This document shows positions 11,600 to 23,700 of a DNA stretch of 64,000 nucleotides, one piece after another (positions within the stretch are counted from its first letter, which is position 1; each line of letters begins with the position of its first letter). Origin of the DNA: Mesostigma viride (taxonomy: Eukaryota; Streptophyta; Mesostigmatophyceae; Mesostigmatales; Mesostigmataceae); NCBI GenBank assembly GCA_009746045.1, contig RPFO01000276.1:2070619-2134618 (forward strand), in the 5' to 3' direction. A model generated the notes under the pieces. That model had not been told where the DNA came from and did no database searches. It was given only the letters and a program-made list of their open reading frames with translations. The position numbers and the translations under genes were made by a program.

Positions 11600-13590
11600 A
11601 CCACCACTCAGTTGGACAGCCTACACGAGCTTTCACCAACAAAGCCGGACATGTCAAACTACCAGTGAAGATTCGCTTTTTGCACCCGAGTGGGTTGAGA
11701 GCCTGCACTACTCGTCTAGCCACTAAATCGGCACATGCCAAACCAGCCACTTCAGGCTAGCTTCAACCATGGTTGAACCACCGTCAACATGAGCGGCTCA
11801 ACACATGTAGTGAACGTTGGAACTGATGGGAAGCACAGATGTCCACCGGGGGAAGTGATGGCACCACGGCTCCATCGCAAGCAAGGGCCACTAGACCTAC
11901 TGTCCACACCATGATGGCTGATTGAGCTTCAAACGTTGCCAAGAATTATGATGATGGCACCACTGATATGCCACATCCTTGATGATAAGTGTAGCAATAG
12001 TAGCCGGGCCGCAGCAGCAAGAAGATATGTCGCATGCAGCGCCACGTAGGTCCGTCCACCATGCGCCGCACCTGCAAGTGTGGAGACTAGGGCATGGTTG
12101 CATGTCTGGGGGTGGCCTTGTACATTTGGGAGGAGTTGGCGCCACATGTATAAGTAACGCAAAGAAACCAAGAACTCAAGTCCATCGTTGAAAGAAAATA
12201 CACACATGAGATTCAAGGCCACATCTCACGATCATGGAGGCAGCCAACAAGCACTACAATGGACACCACAACTCCAACATTCCATTATAGTGCTTAAAGC
12301 CAAACACCGGCCGCAAAATGTTCGGGAGCAAGACAATGGCCCGGCACATATGTTTGAGATACTCACATTACACTACGGCAAGAAGATGTTCAATGTTGAT
12401 ACGAAGTTTTATGGCCGAGGAAACGCACCAACTTACAACAAACACAGATGAAATGTAGCCAGGATACACATGTTGTCCCGCTTAGGATTGTTAACGTGAA
12501 GATGGATGTGCCGCAAAGGATGTAGGCAGCCTGTGGTGCATAGAAGTTGCACCTTCCCTAATGCACATAGCAAGCGCTGCCATGCTAGCAACATTGCCAG
12601 CAAATACCTCCAAATGATCCATGAGGGCATTGACCTCGTGAAGGTGCATTGAGGTTGCAGTTTCATATTCGCTCATGGGAGTTGGGGTTGCGAAGAAGCA
12701 CTGCCAACACTTGGAGCAGACGCGGCATTGCTAGGGCAGTTGCCGTGACCAAGAGAAGCAACGAACCCGCCCCGGCCCCCCGCCCGGGCCCGCTTCGGAG
12801 TACCCGTAGCCTCACCGACAACGCTTCCACCAAGAGTTGCAGAGACCTTGCGTTTTGACGTGGGTGGCTCGTTGGGATGGTGTGCTCTTTGTTTACGTGG
12901 TTGTTTTCCCCGACCACGGGGTGGAGGACCTAAAGGGTTTTCTACCAAGCGAGCAGCACTTCCATCCCCTCCGAGGGAGCGTGGACGAGACGGAGGTACC
13001 CAGAGCGTGAGGGGTGAATGAATTGGTAGATGGGTAAAGGGAGAGTTGGAAAGATGGACAGAGGGATGTGGGCCCACGAAGGCTTGAGGGACCATATACC
13101 ATCAGCCGATGCAGCTAGCGGCAACATGCCGACCAAGCCCGTGTACAAGGTTGCTACGTTGGAGGAATTCTTCGTGTAGGCGGGCTGGGTGAACCGGATG
13201 TAAGGACCCTCGGGTGGGACGTCGGAGGCGCGCGCTTGCAAGTAGCAGATCGAGGACGACGGCAAAATCGAGGACGCGGGGCCTGTGTTATGGCACAAGC
13301 CATGGGGGATATGAGTATGGACGGGCCAGTCGAGGGGGACATGCATGGGATGGGGTCTGAGCAGCCGAAGGTTGGTACCCAAAGGCGCACCGATGGCACT
13401 AACAGGATGCAGAAAAGAAAAAATGGTACCCAACATGCAAGTAAATCCAATAATCAAAAGCGGCGGGTGGACAACGTGACATAGGATTTAAGTCAACACT
13501 GACGTACCATCATGGGAGCTAGACAGTGCCGAAACACAGCGACCGTGGTCGATAAGCATGCCCGCGACAGGCGCCAACGAGAAGGCAGCA
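11600..13590. other. Unassigned region with weak coding-like minus-strand segment
   Basis: No gene is recognised. On the minus strand, 13,095-12,673 is open and rich in basic, Pro and Ser residues. A second open piece, 12,676-12,491, starts just beyond its stop. Together they could be a decayed transposon protein or a spliced gene, but no conserved domain is visible. Confidence 0.3.
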
Positions 13591-13591
13591 A

Positions 13592-13687
13592 TGTCGCGTT
13601 TGCGTGCCATATCATCCTGGACTGGTCATTACCGCTACTTGGAATGCATCCACTATCAGCAGTAATCATGTGTGAGATATGCCACCA
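13592..13687 (+). repeat. Short duplicated block A (copy 1)
   Basis: About 95 bp starting TGTCGCGTTTGCGTGCC recurs at 14,905-14,998. The two copies bracket the first copy of the 1.2-kb block B. Confidence 0.85.
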
Positions 13688-13704
13688 CATACAGATAATA
13701 TGCC

Positions 13705-14901
13705 TTTACAGAAGATGATGTGTGGGCTCTGCCCCACTGGCAGCCACCCGTTGCAAGAGCAGTTCCTACCGACCTTTATGACATAACGCTTAACAAGATT
13801 TTGTTATTCACAAATAAAATTGAGAATACATTTTAGCCGAAACCAATGTTCATCAACAAGAAAGACTGGCTAATTCCAGCCCCTGGCCTGCCTAGCTTCG
13901 AGCAAACAAGTCCGGCATGTCCAATACCATGAACATCCGCTACCCGCTCTCCTTACGGAAGTTGGCCTTGTCCGGATGTATGCCAACACCCAGCCAACCG
14001 CTCTCACCCTAAGCTACCGACAGTGCCCAGGCGAATCTACCATACTGGCAGTCCCTGCGACGACTGTCCTCGAGACAAATCCAAAAAGGCTTAACTTGTA
14101 TGCCTATCTCGCCTCGACCCATGAAAACAATCTCGCAACCATCACGGAGGTTGCGGCCGGATTGTTCTACTAGTTAATCACATGAAGACAACTGCGTCGT
14201 TGTGAAGTGAAAACTGAACGAACAACGACCACAATGGCCGACTGTTCATCCTTTTAACCTGCGCAAGCTAACCTTTCCAACGTGACATCAGCCAGTGACG
14301 ACCAAAATACGCTGAACAAGGTGCCGCAAATCTAGCATGCGCTTTTTAACGTTAGATCAGGTGCTTGCCTGACACAAACCAAATCTCATGAACAAATCTG
14401 TCCAAGCACAAGCTAAACAACTTGTAGATATTTTGCAACACTAAAAAGCGCTGCCGCAATCAGAAATTAACCAGGCTAAATTGCCGGCCATCTCAGGCAC
14501 CGCTGCTCAAAGCGTGCTGACCGTTCGCGACGTTTCACGTGTAGCCCTGGTCGTTCTCCACAAAGTCTGGTGTCCCTCGTTGTAGTCCTGGCAGAGCACG
14601 TGATCACTGGCCCGGCAGCCAGCCCAACATGCCTGGCCTGCCTTAGTGGCGCGCGCCAGCGCCTGGACTGCCCTGGTGACGACCGGTAGCCCAAATCCCC
14701 CCTTAGCCCACTGCCGCAAATGCGAACGCACTCGCACTTGGACGAATTCAGAAGATCCGCCGACGATTCAGTGGACGCGTGATTACAACTGAGATCCGCG
14801 GCGTCAGTACCGGGCCGCGGTATAGCAACCCGCACAAGGCTGCGGACGTCAGAATTACGCTAAAATCTGAATTGCGGACGTGATAGATCACGGACGCGAC
14901 A
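13705..14901 (+). repeat. 1.2-kb duplicated block B (copy 1)
   Basis: Recurs at 15,358-16,554 with an offset of 1,653 bp. All open frames compared are identical, so the duplication is recent. It contains no recognisable gene. It lacks a primer-binding site or polypurine tract at its edges, which argues against its being an LTR. Confidence 0.9.
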
Positions 14902-14998
14902 GCTGTCGCGTTTGCGTGCCATATCATCCTGGACTGGTCATTACCGCTACTTGGAATGCATCCACTATCAGCAGTAATCATGTGTGAGATATGCCACC

Positions 14999-15357
14999 TC
15001 CCCCCCCACTATTTAGCTCACAACAACGTGAGAGCAAAAAGTGAAAGAAAGGCAGCTTACACAAAAGAAGGAAGCCCAAAGAGGGCGTCATTCCAGGCAG
15101 CAGCAAAAAAAAGAAAAAAAAATCCAGCTGCTCAAAGATGCTTTTCCAGGATCAGCAACAACCTTAACATGCATGCTTTTAAAGGCTTAGCAATAACCCC
15201 TGACATGCATGCTTTTAAAGGCTTAGCAATAACCCCTTCAATGGCTTTTTACAGGGAAAAGCCTAACCTCTTCAGATGCTTTTGATCAAATGCTAAGCAA
15301 TAACCTCTTTCCACCACTAGGCCGGTAGGCCTGACTCCTAACAAGGTTGTTCGTTCA
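14999..15357. other. Spacer unique to the second duplication unit
   Basis: Lies between block A copy 2 and block B copy 2. It contains a 36-bp tandem duplication (15,168 and 15,204) with the word CATGCATGCTTTTAAAGG and A-rich runs. No coding signal. Confidence 0.6.
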
Positions 15358-16554
15358 GTTACAGAAGATGATGTGTGGGCTCTGCCCCACTGGCAGCCAC
15401 CCGTTGCAAGAGCAGTTCCTACCGACCTTTATGACATAACGCTTAACAAGATTTTGTTATTCACAAATAAAATTGAGAATACATTTTAGCCGAAACCAAT
15501 GTTCATCAACAAGAAAGACTGGCTAATTCCAGCCCCTGGCCTGCCTAGCTTCGAGCAAACAAGTCCGGCATGTCCAATACCATGAACATCCGCTACCCGC
15601 TCTCCTTACGGAAGTTGGCCTTGTCCGGATGTATGCCAACACCCAGCCAACCGCTCTCACCCTAAGCTACCGACAGTGCCCAGGCGAATCTACCATACTG
15701 GCAGTCCCTGCGACGACTGTCCTCGAGACAAATCCAAAAAGGCTTAACTTGTATGCCTATCTCGCCTCGACCCATGAAAACAATCTCGCAACCATCACGG
15801 AGGTTGCGGCCGGATTGTTCTACTAGTTAATCACATGAAGACAACTGCGTCGTTGTGAAGTGAAAACTGAACGAACAACGACCACAATGGCCGACTGTTC
15901 ATCCTTTTAACCTGCGCAAGCTAACCTTTCCAACGTGACATCAGCCAGTGACGACCAAAATACGCTGAACAAGGTGCCGCAAATCTAGCATGCGCTTTTT
16001 AACGTTAGATCAGGTGCTTGCCTGACACAAACCAAATCTCATGAACAAATCTGTCCAAGCACAAGCTAAACAACTTGTAGATATTTTGCAACACTAAAAA
16101 GCGCTGCCGCAATCAGAAATTAACCAGGCTAAATTGCCGGCCATCTCAGGCACCGCTGCTCAAAGCGTGCTGACCGTTCGCGACGTTTCACGTGTAGCCC
16201 TGGTCGTTCTCCACAAAGTCTGGTGTCCCTCGTTGTAGTCCTGGCAGAGCACGTGATCACTGGCCCGGCAGCCAGCCCAACATGCCTGGCCTGCCTTAGT
16301 GGCGCGCGCCAGCGCCTGGACTGCCCTGGTGACGACCGGTAGCCCAAATCCCCCCTTAGCCCACTGCCGCAAATGCGAACGCACTCGCACTTGGACGAAT
16401 TCAGAAGATCCGCCGACGATTCAGTGGACGCGTGATTACAACTGAGATCCGCGGCGTCAGTACCGGGCCGCGGTATAGCAACCCGCACAAGGCTGCGGAC
16501 GTCAGAATTACGCTAAAATCTGAATTGCGGACGTGATAGATCACGGACGCGACA
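15358..16554 (+). repeat. 1.2-kb duplicated block B (copy 2)
   Basis: Second copy of 13,705-14,901. Similarity ends at 16,554, after the GACGCGACAGC that in copy 1 runs into block A. Confidence 0.9.
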
Positions 16555-17724
16555 GCAATGCAAAAGATCATCGCTACCATCGTGGCCTTTCCGCGCAGTC
16601 TGTAGTTGTCGTGGCCCGGCATCACACTACCCGGGCCCATCTCGACAAACTCACCAGCCAAAGGAAGTATGGCTGTTATTCAAAACGTTCGCCAAGGCTG
16701 ACAAGAGTACGCGTACACCTTCTACCCTACTTCTTAGCTTTATGGACTGGGCCGTCTGGGCGGGATATCGTGTTTGAAGCCTCACCTTGGCCGTAGCGAT
16801 TATTTTCCCGCCTTGTACAACGGCGTGGTGGCCAGGTTCTTTCTTACGCCACGTTCAAAATCACCGTTCATAAACACTTTACGCGGCCGCCTTGGCATGG
16901 TATGGCCCATAGGCCGCCATCTTGACCCACGAGTATGAGCCAGTAGGCTGCGCTTTCCGTTCGTTTCGTCCCTGATCACAATGTTTCCGGCTCATGCCGC
17001 CGCGTCTGCAAGCGTTACCCGTATTTATCGGCCCACACCGTTCCTTTCGCAAGCGTTACCCGTATTTATCGACGCGTACCGTAGCCTTTTGTCATTGTCA
17101 TCTGTCATCGGGTGCGGCCAGCACCGGATGCGATTTCCAAAAACCCCGGCCAGGCTAGCACATTATTATTTTGGCAGTGCAAGATTCTCGAAAGGCGCCG
17201 CGCCACCCTTCGTGCCATCGGGCAGTCTTAGGATACTGGGTCCATCATGCGTGTTTCGCTGCTTCGGGGTCGGTGTGGAGCATGGTGGTCGCCACGTCGT
17301 GCCAGTTGCTACTAATTGCTACTGTGGAGGTACCCAATAAATAATTCAGTGCCCGCGCGCCTGTTTTGCACGTTTACTGATCCAGGGGAGGGATATGGGG
17401 TCATATGTTGGAATCTCTTTCTTAGCGTGAACAAGGTTGCACATGCCGTGGTGTTGTTGTTTCGTTTACCAGCTCTACGCTTGACTAAATTGCCACTTTT
17501 GGTTTACCACAGGAATGCTGGCATGTGACTTAGCCCCAGATGAAGCGCAGATGCGAGACATGCCGGCAGTGTAAATCTTGGACATGCGTGGATTCAGCGT
17601 GGGCCAGGGAGACAAATCGTTAGCCAAAAAGATAGTGCTTAGCTAGTACCGCGAGGCAGGTCTTACCGGGGTAATTGGCCACCTAAACGTCGGTTGTAAG
17701 GGAACTACTGGCCCAAGAGCTGAA
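16555..17724 (+). promoter_or_regulatory. Upstream region of DDRGK1
   Basis: No coding exon is supported between block B and the DDRGK1 start codon. It contains the right arm of the long inverted repeat (16,932-17,150). Promoter and 5' UTR must lie here, but no TATA box or transcription start could be placed. Confidence 0.4.
16932..17150 (+). repeat. Right arm of a 15-kb-spaced inverted repeat
   Basis: Inverted counterpart of 1,297-1,510. It starts GTATGAGCCAGTAGGCTGC and ends near AAAAACCCC. It has a short open frame shared with the left copy, but the frame diverges at the repeat edge. Confidence 0.75.
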
Positions 17725-20700
17725 ATGGTTGCTATGTCACCTGTCGTACTGGCCTCACTGTTTCTAACATTTCTTTGCCTGCTTGCGGGGATAGGGTTTT
17801 TAATCCTCTCTAAGTCTTCTAATGGAAAGAAGGCGCCAGTCGCCGAGGTGAGCTGCACGATTCGGCCGCGGCGGGCAAAACTTTTACCGGGGAAGGACCT
17901 CCGTGTGTGCCGCTTACAACGTTTGGCCTTGCTACGATGACGTCTGACGTGAAGCACGGCAGCCTTTGGGAGAGGCACCCACGCGGGGAACTAAAGCCAG
18001 TCACGCGTTTTTACTGATGCAGTAACATCTAGTTGCCAGTTGCCTTTTTGCGGGCTCTGGCCTTTGATGCGCCCAGCCCCCCAATTCACCAGCAAAATTT
18101 GGTCTGTTCTACCATAACTGGGCTAGCCACTTTCATTCGCTGCCATCACATGTAGGCCGTGGGTGAGGGACGTAGACGATACAAAGGAATTCCTCGGGTC
18201 GCTATTATTTTTTTTTGTTGCTGGATGGGGTGGAAGATTACGTGACGACACACTTGTCGCATGCCTGTGCTACCTTCCACCGGTCAACACCGTGCGGCCG
18301 TGTGGCATGGATGGGCGGCGTTGGATTGCATAATGTTTCGAATCCTAGTAGCGCACCGTTTTCGTTGTTGATGGGGCCCACGAGAACGAATCAGGTGGCA
18401 CGCCAGGGATGCAGTAAGGTAGGGGCTGCCTCGTGATGCTATACGGTTCAGATCGGTGGACCCGCACAGGGGTCTGCATTACGTTAGCCTGCTGTGCTGA
18501 CCAGGGCTGCCAGGGTAGCGAGTGTGCTTAGTAAGATGGGCGGTTGCTGTCCGTTGGGACGCTGCCTGTGTACTGTACAACAACGACACCAGCAAATGGA
18601 CAGCACAAATCTGGAGCCTTTCTTGCCGCCTCTAACTTGCAAAGTTTAGTCGTTAAAGTGAGCATTGCCGTAGCACGCTTTAACAGTGATGGTCTTACAA
18701 ACATACTTAAGCAGCGGTAGTTTTAGAACACAGAACACAGAAGTGTTCTGTTTGTTTCCCGAGTAGTTTGTGTTGAGTGCGCCGTGACACAAAGCGTTAT
18801 TCTGCCCTCCGGGCCCCTGGTTCCCTCACCCCAATTCCTGATCCATCGTTCCTGATCCCATTTCCTGATCCCTCGCCTTGTCCACAACTGTCCCACCGGT
18901 CTGGTCCCCAATCGTCCCACCGGTCCCGCATCCCCACAGCAAGCGGGCACCAGCGCGTCACATGCGGCGGCCTCACCAGGGGCACCACCGCCGTCGAGGG
19001 CGCGGGGGCCAGCCGGGGGGGGCGCTAGCCGCATGCGGAGGGGGGGGCGGCGCCAGCAGCGAGCACAGGCCGAGGAGATAGAGGAAGCAGAAGGTGAGCA
19101 AGAAGTGGAAGTGGAAGTGGAAGCGGAAGTGGAAGTGGAAGTGGAAGTGGAAGTGGAAGTGGAAGTGGAAGTGGAAGTGGAAGTGGAAGTGGAAGTGGAA
19201 GTGGAAGTGGAAGTGGAAGTGGAAGTGGAAGTGGAAGTGGAAGTGGAGGTGGAGGTGGAGGTGGAGGTGGAGGTGGAGGTGGAGGTGGAGGTGGAGGTGG
19301 AGGTGGAGGTGGAGGTGGAGGTGGAGGTGGAGGTGGAGGTGGAGGTGGAGGTGGAGGTGGAGGTGGAGGTGGAGGTGGAAGTGGAAGTGGAAGCGGAAGT
19401 GGAAGTGGAAGCGGAAGCGGAAGGGGAAGCGGAAGTGGAAGTGGAAGTGGAAGTGGAAGTGGAAGTGGAAGGTGAAGGTGCACGCTAGAAGCGGAGGTAG
19501 AAGTGGAAGGTGCGGGCTAGAAATGGAAGTAGAAGTGGTAGTAGAAGTGGTAGTAGAAGTGGAAGGTGCGCGCTGGCACGCATGTTCACTCGTGAGGGGC
19601 TAGCTTGTTTGCCCGAGAAGGCGGATGGGTTTTGGTGGCGTTTGCAGCCTAGTTGGGGAACGGGCCTCTTGCCTGTTGTAGCCGACGAAAGTGGTGACGT
19701 GGTACGACTTTTCTCATGCGACGTCATGTTCTGTCATGGAATAGTGGGACGGGACAGGACATGGTGGGATCTGCTCCGGTGTGGCGTTTCAAGGGTCAGC
19801 AAGCGAGCGTTTGACGGCGTAAAGCTGGATGGTCAAGGGTTTGGAGGTGTGGAGGCAGGCAGAGGGGAAATGGGTTTTGTGCCCAGGAGACACGGTTGGA
19901 AAGGGTACTGGCATCCTGGGCAGATGCCGCCCGCTGGGTCCCTGGTACTGCGGGACCCGGGCACCATGTAGGGCCATGCCAGCCATTTATTGACTGGTGC
20001 TCCTGAATGCTTGGGGGTTGGTCATGCGGCCTTTTGTGGTGGGGTGGTAGCTTGACAGTGCCTCTAGTCACTACTGGTGGGGTGGTAGCTTAAGATTGCC
20101 TCCAGTGGTGGGGTGGTCGCTTGACATTGCCTCCAGTGGTGGGGTGGTCGCTTGACATTGCCTCCCGTGGTGGGGTGGTCGCTTGACATTGCCTCCAGTG
20201 GTAGGGTGGTCGCCTGACATTGCCTCCAGTGGTGGGGTGGTCGCCTGACATTGCCTCCAGTGGTGGGGTGGTCGCTTGACATGGCCTCCAGTGGTGGGGT
20301 GGTCGCTTGACATTGCCTCCAGTGGTGGGGTGGTCGCTTGACATTGCCTCCAGTGGTGGGGTGGTCGCTTGACATGGCCTCCAGTGGTGGGGTGGTCGCT
20401 TGACATGGCCTCCCGTGGTGGGGTGGTCGCCTGACATTGCCTCCAGTGGTGGGGTGGTCGCTTGACATGGCCTCCAGTGGTGGGGTGGTCGCTTGACATT
20501 GCCTCCAGTGGTGGGGTGGTCGCTTGACATTGCCTCCAGTGGTGGGGTGGTCGCTTGACATGGCCTCCAGTGGTGGGGTGGTCGCTTGACATGGCCTCCC
20601 GTGGTGGGGTGGTCGCCTGACATTGCCTCCAGTGGTGGGGTGGTCGCTTGACATGGCCTCCAGTGGTGGGGTGGTCGCTTGACATGGCCTCCAGTGGTGG

Positions 20701-23700
20701 GGTGGTCGCTTGACATTGCCTCCAGTGGTGGGGTGGTCGCTTGACATTGCCTCCAGTGGTGGGGTGGTCGCCTGACATTGCCTCCCGTGGTGGGGTGGTG
20801 GCTTGACATTGCCTCCCGTGGTGGGGTCGTCGCTTGACATTGCCGCTAGTGGTGAGGTGGTACCCCAGTGCCGCATCGGGTACTCGTGGAGGCATGCATA
20901 CCTCGCATGGGGGCACGACTTCTCCCTTGTGTGCCTCCTGCGTGCTGGCCCCGTTTTGTGTTCCTTGCTTACGTGACCGTTTTTTATGCTGCCGCCCTTT
21001 ACTTGCGATCCTTCCCCTGCCGTTCTTTGTGCAGAGGAGGAGGCCGCGCCTGCGGTTGGTGCTGAGGAGGGCGAGGAGGGGGAGGAGGGGGAGGAGGGGG
21101 ACAGTGATGACGGGCTGCTGCCCGCTCCTGGCCGCCGCACCAAGAAGGAGCAGCGGCGACAGGAGAGGGAGCAGCGGAGGCAGGTTGGTATGCTTGCGCA
21201 GGGATAATCATGACTACCTTGTGCATGGCCACTTGTGGACTTGAGTGCATGCTGGGGAACTGTGAAGCATGACTTCTACCGTACGATACGCCCTACCCGA
21301 TGCACTTGTGGACTTGAGTGCATGCTGGGGAACTGTGAAGCATGACTTCTACCGTACGATACGCCCTACCCGATGCACTTGTGGACTTGAGTGCATGCTG
21401 GGGAACTGTGAAGCATGACTTCTACCGTACGATACGCCCTACCCGATGCACTTGTGGACTTGAGTGCATGCTGGGGAACTGTGAAGCATGACTTCTACCG
21501 TACGATACGCCCTACCCGATGCACTTGTGGACTTGAGTGCATGCTGGGGAACTGTGAAGCATGACTTCTACCGTACGATACGCCCTACCCGATGCTACAA
21601 CAGGAACGGGCAGCGGCCTTGCTTGCTGACTGTTGTTGCTGCACACCTGTCGAATGTTGGTTTCATGTCAATAGTGGAGGCATGGGCAAGGTATGGCTGG
21701 GTATGTTTCTGTAGCGCCCCCATCCATTCGTGCTGCGGCACGCCATGAATGATGGCCCCGCATGAATATGTTGCAGGCAAGAATGTTCGCAGGAAGCACC
21801 CCTGCAGAGGTCTTCAATCTTGAAGCTATAGGTTCCCATTGACAGCATGATCTCCCAACGGAGTCATGTTATAACTCAATATAATCGACAGCAGCTCAGC
21901 TTTATAGTTTGATTCCCTCCCCATCCATCTATTCATCTGGGGGATTTCTCGAGCCATCTTTGGATCACCAGCGGTACCCTGACATGCTCGCCCCGTCAGT
22001 GCTATAGCGACCCCAGCGGTGGGGTCGGCACAAGTTTGCACTATTTTGCTGCTGCTTCGCCCCTTCCACTCCCCCCCATTCCTCTTTTCACCTCTTGTCC
22101 GTATCCCTGTCTTACCCTGTTTAATTTGTTAGGTTTTTGTCTTGGGCCCCGGCGCCTCGTTGTTCCCTCCCACAGTACGCGGAAGCCCAGCGCGAGGCGA
22201 AGCGCGAGAAGGAGCAAGCGCGGTTGGAGAAGTCCCGACTGAAGGACGAGGAGAGAGAGGAGGCTGAGAGGCGCGCGGTGAGGATATGGGTGGCCGCGCC
22301 ATGTTCAATGGCTTTTCTAGCTGCTCTTGCTGTCTGTGCGTGCTTTAGCTGGCGGGTAGGCCAAAATGCGGGCGTAGCTACCGATGGATTTTTGCACGAC
22401 GCGAGGCTTCTTGTGGGAAACCATTTGTTTGGGGAAGGGGGGGGGGGGGGCATGGGCCCGCACGTTTCTGGTTTCCCATGGCGGTGTGGACAGTGTCGGA
22501 ACCCATCTCTTCACATTAGATCCGATGCGTGGAGTCAAGTAGTTTTCCTTTTTCATAGACCCGTCATCCTTTTCCTGGAGCGGGATTTCCCAGCTATCTC
22601 CTTGGCATTGCCTGGGTGGCCACGTGTTTCCATACCCCGGTTTGAGGTCCATTTTTGTGATTATGTTTGCCACTTTAGGCTGCATATGCTGGTGGGATTG
22701 TGGTGCGAAACGATGGGAGCTTAGGCAGATAGCACACGCTCATATGTGTTAGATTCGGGGGGTTACTTTCAGGTCCCATGCCCCTTTACATATAGGTCGT
22801 AAATTTGTAAATGGGTTGTCAGGCGCACTTCCGTGTGAGAGCCGTCGTCCATTGCCTTGCAATCACCATCTGGTGCTATACCTCATGTGCGTGCCTACTT
22901 TTCCTCTCTCCCACTCCCGTGCCCTGCCTCCAAATCCCTAATTGCTGCCTCCCGCCCCTGTCCCCAGGAGGAGGAGCTGGCTCGCATCCGCGAGGAGAAG
23001 GAGGCAGCTGAGCTGGCGGAGTACGAGAAGTGGAAGGACAGCATGAGCGTGCAGATGGAGGGCACGGTGGAGGAGGATGTGCAGGCAGAGTCGCAGGGGC
23101 TGCTCACGGAGTTCATCGACCACATCAAGGTGGGGGGTTGTTGGTCTCAGCTAACATTTGAGTTAAGGTGCCCACATCAAGGTGGGGGTTTGGTTCTCTC
23201 ATCGATCACGTAAAGCTGGGGTGTGGGTTGTTTCATCCACCACATAAAGCTGGGGTGTGGGTTGATTCATTAACCACATTAGAGTGGGGGTTGGGTTGTT
23301 TCGTCGACCACATACAGCTGGGGTGTGGGTTGTTTCATCCACCACATAAAGCTGGGGTGTGGGTTGATTCATTAACCACATTAGAGTGGGGGTTGGGTTG
23401 TTTCGCCGACCACATACATGTGGGGGATCGTCTGGCTCACTCAACGTAAAGGTAGGCGGGTTAGCTGGGGACTTTGCACCATGCTGTGTGGGTGTACGCA
23501 CACACATGTGGTTGATGCCGTTTTATTGAAATTTACCTAACAGGAGCGGATGGGGTGGGGTGGGTTGCTTTGAGTCTTGGGTTCCCAGGTTGCTGCAGAT
23601 TGAACTCTTTCAATGTGTTCTAGGGTTCATAACTGGTTGGGCCACTTCTTTGTTGCACTGACGGAGCACTTCATGAATCTGTGTTGTAACTTGATTTGGC

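Noticed and set aside
13705-16554. LTR pair with short internal region
   Set aside because: The 1.2-kb repeats lack TG...CA ends at the true similarity borders, a primer-binding site, a polypurine tract and a target duplication.
19025-19603. Glu-Val, Lys-Trp and Pro-Leu dipeptide-repeat proteins
   Set aside because: Hexamer array inside DDRGK1 intron 2; splicing at GTGAGC (19,094) is needed for the downstream frame.
20064-21143. 359-codon minus-strand repeat protein
   Set aside because: Product of a 31-bp minisatellite with all frames open; no start context, domain or splice evidence.
21228-21596. CRISPR-like array of regular repeats
   Set aside because: The 73-bp units are contiguous with no unique spacers, and the context is a eukaryotic intron.
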